Source: Melieria omissa (taxonomy: Eukaryota; Arthropoda; Insecta; Diptera; Ulidiidae). From it: a stretch of 64,000 nt of DNA. Positions within the stretch are counted from its first letter, which is position 1; each line of letters begins with the position of its first letter. Positions 57,334-64,000 of the stretch are shown piece by piece. Location of the stretch: contig OZ020269.1 of the NCBI GenBank assembly GCA_963971225.1, positions 35,299,264 through 35,363,263 on the forward strand, written 5' to 3'. The notes beneath the pieces were generated by a model. The model made no database searches and was not told the origin of the DNA. It saw only the letters and a program-made list of their open reading frames with translations. The translations under genes were made by a program, and so were the position numbers.

Positions 57334-57450
57334 TGGCCTCGGTAGTCCAGAGGGTAGCGCGTTGACTCTTCATGCCAGAGGCCCATGTTCAACTCCCAGC
57401 GGAGGCTGTTTTAAACACTCGTCTAATTCCATCGCTATTCACATGATTAC
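57334..57450 (+). mobile_element. tRNA-derived SINE (family 1), 3'-truncated
   Basis: The head GGCCTCGGTAGTCCAGAGGG and box-B-like TGTTCAACTCCC, then the family body CCATCGCTATTCACATGA. The match to the copy at 50213 fades after about 57450. No duplication seen. Confidence 0.7.
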
Positions 57451-57901
57451 GTCTACCTTCCATCGTAAGTGAAGAAATCAGCAGTGCTTACATTATCCGT
57501 AACGAGTAAGTTACAAACGCAGTAGGCCATTTTATTTTTATCATTTTAGGCCCATTCCAATCGCACATTACGGCCCCCTTACATTTTCCTTCATACTAAG
57601 CACATTACTAAGTAAAGTACATTTGAATGGGAAGCCGAACAAATCCGAAAAATTTTGCTATGATACCATTTGTACTTTACAAAATCATGCATGATCCGGC
57701 GGCCATGCTCTGTATAAAAGTAATGGGCGTTTGGCAAGGAAGTTGGAATGCTTACCGGATGAAAAGTAAGTATGCTGTAATGTATTACGTAAGGTGCCAC
57801 TTTCCTACTGGGAAGTGGCACACCAATACATAAAAATGAATTCATACGCTAGACAACAACAAAACCTACGTGGAAGATAACTGTCGCCAATTTGTACCAA
57901 C

Positions 57902-58372
57902 CATGGCACAATAAACAAGGTATTGGCAGGAAGGAGCGAAAAAATTCACGTGTATTTTGTTAGTGTTTTTGTTCGGTTCATTGTCAAATCGAACGGACGG
58001 TTCTCTTGCCAACAATATTGCCAGCATCGAAGACCACTTGGTCTATTCGAAAACGTAAAAATATACCAATTAACAGTAAAAGTACATAGTTAGCTTCTTT
58101 GTTTTATTCTGTTGTTTTACAATTAGGGGCAAAAGTGCTAAGTCCATAGTTCGCCGAATTTGCGTTAATTCATAAAAGTTAACGAAAATTGGAAAAATAA
58201 TATTCTTTTGTCATTCAAAAATGCTTAAAATTTCACAGAAAAAGAGTTGACTGGCAATGCTGTTCTCCGAATGTAAACAAAACAGACACAAATTTCTGAC
58301 AACCTACCGAACTCAGACGAGAAAAAGATAAGATTCGCTCCTTTCTGCCACTACCTTGTTTATTGTGCCATG
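57902..58372. mobile_element. P-type MITE, copy 1
   Basis: Inverted ends CATGGCACAATAAACAAGGT, about 38 bp long with two mismatches. 8-bp duplication GTACCAAC at 57894-57901 and 58373-58380. The CATG start, A/T-rich next bases and 8-bp duplication resemble the P-superfamily element at 50936-52495 (CATGATACAATAAA). 471 bp, no coding sequence. Confidence 0.75.
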
Positions 58373-58400
58373 GTACCAACAAAGCATACTGTGCTGTGTG

Positions 58401-59187
58401 TAGAGTCCGACCGATTAATCGGCATCGGCTAGTATCGGCCAATAAAATTGGTATCGGCATCGGCTAGTATCGGCATCGGCCAAAAAAAAAAGAATCGGCA
58501 TCGGCATCGGCTTCGGCCTTTTTTGGCCGATGCCACATCGGCTTTTTTTGGCCGATGCCACATCGGTTTTTTTGGTCGATTTTACGATTTTCGATTTTTT
58601 AATACGATTTTATTTGCAGCTGAATCGCACTGTCTTCCTTTTTCATATCTCGCTTTGTATATTTATTACATTTTTATTATACGTTACAAACCAGTGTTGC
58701 CTGATTAGGGGATTTCTCCTTAGATTTGTTTGGATTTTATGACAAATACTTAAGGGGACAATATTTTTCAGATATTTTTAATCTATTTTTGCTACATCAA
58801 CACCTTGTTCAGCTATATTGGCTATTGGGTCTTTTGTTAATTGCTTGTGCCAAATAGAATGAGCAATTTTCATGAGATATTAATTTTGAATTCTGAATTT
58901 TCTTGTAATTTTATTTAGTTTTTAGTTGTTTATTTTCTCGTTTTCGTTTGTTAATTTGTGATAAATGTGATGAAATGTATTATATATGTAATAGTTCCTT
59001 TTGTTGTTTTATAAAATAAGCTGTGTTTTTGATTGAATTCATTCGTGTTTTTTTTTCTATGGAATCGGCATCGGCATCGGCCGATTTTCGGCCTTTTGAC
59101 CGATTAATCGGCATCGGCTGATAATTGGCCGATGCCGATTAATCGGCATCGGCATCGGCCAAAAAATTTGGTATCGGTCGGACTCTA
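58401..59187. mobile_element. hAT-type element with ATCGGC tandem ends
   Basis: Inverted ends TAGAGTCCGACCGAT. 8-bp duplication GCTGTGTG at 58393-58400 and 59188-59195. Both terminal regions are built of repeated ATCGGC/CGGCATCGGC units (58425-58565 and 59066-59160), so the ends extend as long, mutually inverted minisatellites. The 8-bp duplication and TAG start fit hAT. 787 bp, no transposase. Confidence 0.75.
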
Positions 59188-59504
59188 GCTGTGTGTGCAT
59201 ACTAGAATCCTCAGCCTATGCCGAAGAGCAGCGGTGCCCATGCCCTATGCTCTCGTTGCTCATTTGTTTTTGTAAATGCTCTTCAGCATATGCTGATGAA
59301 TCCAGTTCCTTATTTGTTTTTGTAAATAATCTTCGGCTATGCTTTGTTGGTGCAAATTGGCGACAGTTATCTTCCACGTAGGTTTTGTTGTTGTCTAGCG
59401 TATGAATTAATTTTTATGTATTAGTATTTGCTTTTCCATAAGAAGGTTTTGGGCACCCCTGCCGAAGAGCATTTACAAACCAAATGAGCAACGAGAGCAT
59501 AGGG

Positions 59505-59883
59505 CATGGCACAATAAACAAGGTAGTGGCAGGAAGGAGCGAATTTTATTTTTTCTCGTCAGAGTTCGGTAGGTTGTCAGAAATTTTTGTCTGTTTTGTT
59601 TACATTCGGCGAACAGCATTGCCAGTCAACTCTTTTTCTATGGACTTAGCACTTTTGCCCCTAATTGTAAAACAATAGAATAAAACAATGAAGCTATGTA
59701 CTTTTGCTGTTAATTGGTGTATTTTTACGTTTTCGAATAGACCAAATGGTCTATTCGATGCTGGCAATACTGTTGGCAAGAGAACCGTCCGTCCGATTTG
59801 ACAATGAACCGAACAAAAACACTAACAAAATACACGTGAATTTTTTCGCTCCTTCCTGCCACTACCTTGTTTATTGTGCCATG
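59505..59883. mobile_element. P-type MITE, copy 2
   Basis: Ends as at 57902-58372. 8-bp duplication GCATAGGG at 59497-59504 and 59884-59891. The interior matches copy 1 in inverse orientation. 379 bp. It sits inside an inverted repeat of its own flank (59215-59290 against 59448-59504). Confidence 0.8.
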
Positions 59884-60054
59884 GCATAGGGCATGGGCAC
59901 CTCTGCTCTAAGATATAACAGAAACAAACGCTGTCTAGTGTCAATAGCAGAGGACGCAATGTTAAATTAACATAGGTCGTAATATTACGATCCCTTAACA
60001 TTTTTGAATTGGTATGAGATGCGAGTTCTGTCCCTGTCGGACCTGAGAAAACTT

Positions 60055-60325
60055 CTTCTTCTTCTTGACTGGCACGACAGCCCGACTTGACTGGCCTAGC
60101 TACCCGCATCCGCGTTGTGCGTGCGAATTTGTACACGGATGGAGGTTTGGAGGTTTTACTCTCAGAGGTTTGCCATTTCCTGCTGAGAAGACAGCCGCCG
60201 AAAGGAAAATTGTTGTTTTTTTTTTTTTGCGGTGTTAACACAACAGAGTCTTGAACCTGGGTTCGAGCGTCGCATTTGACTCGCGGCCCAACGCACTAGC
60301 CAGCTGTGCTACGGCGGCTGCAGAG
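60055..60325 (-). mobile_element. tRNA-derived SINE (family 2)
   Basis: On the minus strand it starts GCAGCCGCCGTAGCACAGCT, with box A TAGCACAGCTGGCTAGTGC and box B GGTTCAAGACTC. It ends at the inverse of TTGACTGGCACGACAGCCCG, next to a CTTCTTCTT tail. No clear duplication. Confidence 0.75.
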
Positions 60326-62338
60326 ACAACTGGTTACTAAAATTCATTGGTTTTTCAATTGGTTTTTTGTTTCGGTTTCGATTTCGGCCCAAATAAGTGG
60401 TTTCGGTTTCAGGAAACTTTCTAGAATATTTTTTACATTTTATTGTGTAGCAAGTGAACAGCTACTTAGCAGCTGAGCAGATATATAGTGAAAGGATGAG
60501 AAGCAGAATTTAGATGCCACCAATGTAAATAAACTTCTTTTTTAGAATATAATAATGATGTGGTGAATTTTATTTCAACTAGAAAGTTTCGGTTTGAAGC
60601 AACAAGTTGAAGCGGCAGTCGAATGATATGTATTAATAAATTTATGTAATTATTAATTAATTAATTAATTTATTTATTTATTAGCTGCAGGCGAAGTCAG
60701 GATGTTGTATTGCGTCAGGCCCCAAATAGTTTCGACAGATGTGTGTCAACAAGATGAACTTCATCTTCAACTAACAAAACAAACAACTCGCTTTGCAACC
60801 AGTTTGAAAACTGTTTTACTTAGGACTAACCTTGGACTAGTTGCAAATGGATGCAGACGGGGACAATTAACTGTCGCCTAGGACACCGCCACGTTAAAAG
60901 GGTGAGTTTGCTCCAAGGAAACGAGTCGGTTCTGAGGCAGCTATGACTGTCGAGCAACCAGTTGAAAGACTACATTTGGACCAGTCCGATTTCCTACAGC
61001 GGTATTACTGATTATTCTGTGGTGATTTTGGTCAGCTAAATAAGTAAAGCACCGATCACGGAAGGAGAGCGTAAAGCAAAAGAATGAAAGTGAAATTTAT
61101 TTTGACGTTAACTTTCTCTTTCTTTAATGCCAATAAGAGATTGCAAGATGTTTGAAAATTCTTATAAGATAAATTTTGAAAATTAAACTGTAATTGACTG
61201 GAGTCATGTCAATGAGTCATGCCAATGAATAATATTATCCATCCGAAGAATTAAATGGTTAGCCGAGCGTTAAGATATACGACATTTGAACCACCTGTGC
61301 ACATGCGCACACACATAATAAGCACATGTTTGAAATCTACATGCATGCCATTAAATTCGTGTGATCTGCACATGTGCGCCCATAAATCAACAAATTCTAA
61401 TATTTTCTGTAAATTTCGTCGTATTTATGGTAACAATTCAATATACAAGTATTCGCAATATATGCAAAGAACGAACACATCAGAATCGTGCAAATCGTGA
61501 ATGCATCCACTTAATTTCACTTAACCGCAATAAAACTAATGACAACAAAACAAACCGACGGGACAAGTGCTCGCGACCAACAATAAAAACCTGTTGCCAT
61601 AACAGGAACATAGCGATAATTATCGAATTGGGTTGGTGCATTTACCCATTGAAAAGTGAAATCCGACTGGGAAAACTTGTATGTAGACTACGATAGGGGT
61701 GGCTTTCAGACCTCTCGCTTCACGTTCATCGATTGCAGATTTCACGCGGTTTGTGGGAAATAGGGGTGGAGATAGATATGCGCGCAACATATTCGACTCT
61801 AGCGTGGGAAGTTCAGGCGTATAGATCTCCCACATTTGTTGTCCACGATTTTCGGCATGGCGCATTTTCACTCGCATGAGAAATGCGTAAAATGTGTATT
61901 TAACGAGGTGAAGTTCGTTCGTCCGCACATGATAAATGCAACTATTTACAGCTTTTAACAGTGAGGGTGTCTCCACTTTGATTTTATTAAGTTAGAAATC
62001 AAACATGAAGATCAAAATGTATGTAAATAAATGCATGTATCCTAATTTGTTTTGTAGAAAGAAAAAAATTCTAGGTCGAATGGATAAATGCAGTTGAAGT
62101 CACAAGCGCGCAAAGTTTTGGGGTCTCCTCTGTCAGACTGAATAGAGAAGTTGGTTGACACAACCCCTATCTGGCTGCCAAAAATATAAAATTTCACGAA
62201 AGGCTTTATAGTCTCAACGAATGGGCCAAATAATTCTCGTCATTGAGTAACTTAAACCTATAAAAAAAAAGTTGGTTGACAGTATAGTACATTGAACTGA
62301 ACGTGTTTCGTTAAATTACATTGCCTACATTACATTGT
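60326..62338. other. Spacer with simple repeats
   Basis: A (TTAA)n tract lies at about 60650-60690. No gene was supported; a 118-codon frame on the minus strand (61976-61620) has no recognisable similarity and does not begin at a convincing context. Confidence 0.4.
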
Positions 62339-63457
62339 CTGTTGCATGGAGTTTTTTACATGAATCTGAATCGTTTTTCCACGCTGTTTTCAAAACCATA
62401 CTCCGTTTTTATGTAACAGCTCTAGTTTTTGCGAAAAATGGGCGTGTCACTTTTTCGAATTTTCCTCGGCTTTTTTCTCGTTTTCGACTGTTAGTTTTTA
62501 ACCAATAATCCTATCGACATGATTTTCATATCGTTGCACTTACAACATTTCACGCCATCTTTCCTGACATTAATCAATTTTATGCGTTCTAAATGGGCGT
62601 GGTAATAAGGTTTCAAAGTAAGAAAATATTGAATTTCAAGGCGTTTTTTCTTATGGCCAAAATTGTACAGTTGTTTCATAAATCAAGTTTCGAAGTATAT
62701 GAATATCTTAAGAAGAAACATCAAGTAAGACAACACAGCCAAATTATTTGGCGGAATACACATTCGCATCGAAATAATAACAAAACTGTACCATAGCGAT
62801 TTTCATCTCTTTTCATACTTTTTCCTTAAAAAATTAGGAGCCTCAAAATATGCTCTTTTATATGTTCCATTTATAGTTTGGAGTACAAGCAAAAACCAAA
62901 AAGATTTTGAATTCTCGAAACAAAAACAAATTAAAAACTTTGCATATTTTCAGGCCCCTAATTTTTTAAGGAAAAAGTATGAAAAGTGATGAAAATCGCG
63001 ATGGTACATTTTTCCTGTTATTTCGATGCGAATGTGTATTCCGCCAAATAATTTAGCTGTGTTTTATTGCTTGATGTGTCGACTTTCATTATACACCTAA
63101 CTCGTTAATTGTTTTACAAAAAATGTGTGTGTTTTTGACCATCAAAGAAAACGCCTTAAAATTCAATTTTTTCCAACTTTGAGGTCCAATTACCGCGGCA
63201 TCTTAACACCTATAAAAATAAGTTGCATCGGAAAAGTAGCCGTGCGGTATTGTTAATGCGATAAGGTGAAAATCATGTCAATAGGTTTTTTGGTTTAGAA
63301 ACTACGATCGAAAATATGGAAAAAGTAGAGGAAAAACTGAAAAAATGACAGGGTACCTATATCTCACAAACTAGAGCTGCTAGAAAAAATCGGAAGGTGG
63401 ATTCGGAATCAGCGCACACAAATTAGTAAGAAACAGTAGAAAAACTCCATGCAACAG
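62339..63457. repeat. 1.1-kb foldback element
   Basis: The outer ends CTGTTGCATGGAGTTTTT and its inverse match. Further pairs occur inward: ACAGCTCTAGTTTTT with its inverse near 63365, the AAGGCGTTTT region near 62640 with its inverse near 63150, and AGTATGAAAAG.GATGAAAATCGC at 62970-63000 with its inverse near 62785-62815. The whole unit folds into an imperfect hairpin with a loop near 62870-62930. No coding capacity. Confidence 0.65.
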
Positions 63458-63644
63458 GAAAAAAGTGTTTTTTTGTTGCGCTGTGTTATCAATAGATTTT
63501 CTTGGAGCGCAGTGTTTCGAACGTAGAGCCGTTACGCCTGGGGTCGTGGGAACGAATGTTGACTGAGCTAAAACAAAAATAAACCATATTCACAGGGAAT
63601 GATAAACCTTCAATAGTAAAAAAAATTAGATCTCCTTCTTATTC

Positions 63645-63950
63645 TTCTTGACTGGCACGACAGCCCGATTACGAGACTAAGGCCTAGCTACCCGCAACCA
63701 ACCGTGTTGTGCGTGCGAAGGTTTTTTTTACAAGGTTGGAAGCGACCTACAGTTTTATGCCGATTCCGAGTGGCGAGTTGGGAGTTTTTTCATAGGCAAT
63801 TTTACTCTAAGAGGTTTGCCATTTCCTACTGAGAGGACAGCCGCCGAAAGAAAAATTGTTGTTTTTTTTTTGTGTTAACACAACGGAGTATTGAACTCGC
63901 GGAGTCTTGACTCGCGGCCCAACGCACTAGCCACTGCGCTGTCTACAAAT
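63645..63950 (-). mobile_element. tRNA-derived SINE (family 2)
   Basis: The body and the inverse of TTGACTGGCACGACAGCCCG match the copy at 56146-56467. The tRNA-like head is at the right (inverse of GCGGCCCAACGCACTAGCC). A short inner duplication of the GAGT..TTGACTCGCGG part is visible. No duplication of the target was fixed. Confidence 0.7.
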
Positions 63951-64000
63951 TGCATACAAACAAATGTAAGCAACGTACCTACTTTTATTTTTATTTATGT

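Larger units (their letters stand above)
57825..59422. repeat. Large foldback structure invaded by two MITEs
   Basis: The arm AATACATAAAAATGAATTCA...ACGTGGAAGATAACTGTCGCCAATTTG (57825-57901, resuming at 58381-58390) is repeated in inverse at about 59335-59422, at least 75 bp each. Removing the P-type MITE (57902-58372 plus one duplication) and the hAT-type element (58401-59187) gives an ancestral foldback unit of roughly 330 bp. No target duplication for the foldback itself was found. Confidence 0.65.

Noticed and set aside
57338..57410. Possible tRNA gene
   Set aside because: Head of a family 1 SINE; degenerate box B (TGTTCAACTCCC) and no acceptor pairing.
60650..60690. (TTAA)n tract as a possible piggyBac target hotspot
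   Set aside because: Only a simple repeat; no inserted element.
61620..61976. 118-codon frame on the minus strand
   Set aside because: The longest frame in the last 8 kb, but no family similarity and no supporting start or splice context was seen.
1..64000. CRISPR arrays, operons, riboswitches or other prokaryotic systems
   Set aside because: All supported genes are intron-bearing fly genes; the direct repeats seen are minisatellites or transposon parts.

Overview
This window is nuclear DNA of a higher (schizophoran) fly. The genes are split by short introns (53-142 bp) with GT..AG ends, the spacers are AT-rich, and transposons fill much of the remainder. The coding genes match a set that, from general knowledge, lies together in Drosophila melanogaster cytological region 44A: the PX-kinase-like gene CG8726, CSN4, acetyl-CoA carboxylase (ACC) and the nucleoporin Nup44A/Seh1. 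The heavy repeat load and long spacers suggest a fly with a larger genome than Drosophila, possibly a tephritid. The species cannot be fixed from sequence alone.

Layout. 1-3.2 kb: decayed Tc1-type transposase, a 94-bp tandem duplication and a broken LINE reverse transcriptase/RNase H. 4.3-5.2 kb: first three exons of a Tctex1-type dynein light chain gene (minus). 5.7-7.7 kb: internally deleted P-superfamily element carrying a nested piggyBac-type element. 8-13.2 kb: repeats and spacer. 13.2-16.3 kb: PX-domain pseudokinase (PXK family), 8 exons, minus. 18.9-20.2 kb: CSN4, 2 exons, plus. 21.5-34.0 kb: ACC, minus, 16 shared exons plus at least two alternative 5' starts. 37-44.3 kb: a row of DNA transposons (piggyBac-like, two nested TA-flanked elements, a pogo-like MITE). 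47.7-49.1 kb: Nup44A/Seh1, 6 exons, plus. 49.3-63.9 kb: dense nested transposons (P, Harbinger, hAT, LINE, two tRNA-derived SINE families, foldback structures).

The genes are housekeeping in character: regulated protein turnover (CSN4), fatty-acid synthesis (ACC), nuclear pore/GATOR2 (Seh1), endosomal trafficking (PXK) and dynein cargo or axonemal function (Tctex1). They are neighbours, not an operon. PXK and CSN4 are head to head, CSN4 and ACC tail to tail, ACC and Nup44A head to head. The most notable gene-level feature is ACC 5' structure: two alternative start regions encode hydrophobic N termini, one a clear membrane-anchor-like segment, and the AMPK-type serine is assembled across a splice junction.

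The most notable mobile-DNA features are: a paralogous empty site that proves the boundaries of the piggyBac insertion; several TTAA-flanked elements that each carry large subterminal palindromes; a five-deep nest at 49.3-53.7 kb; and a LINE whose 3' tail is shared by a tRNA-derived SINE in the same nest. Exon coordinates were read by hand from splice consensus, frame and family similarity. Each gene model sums to a whole number of codons.
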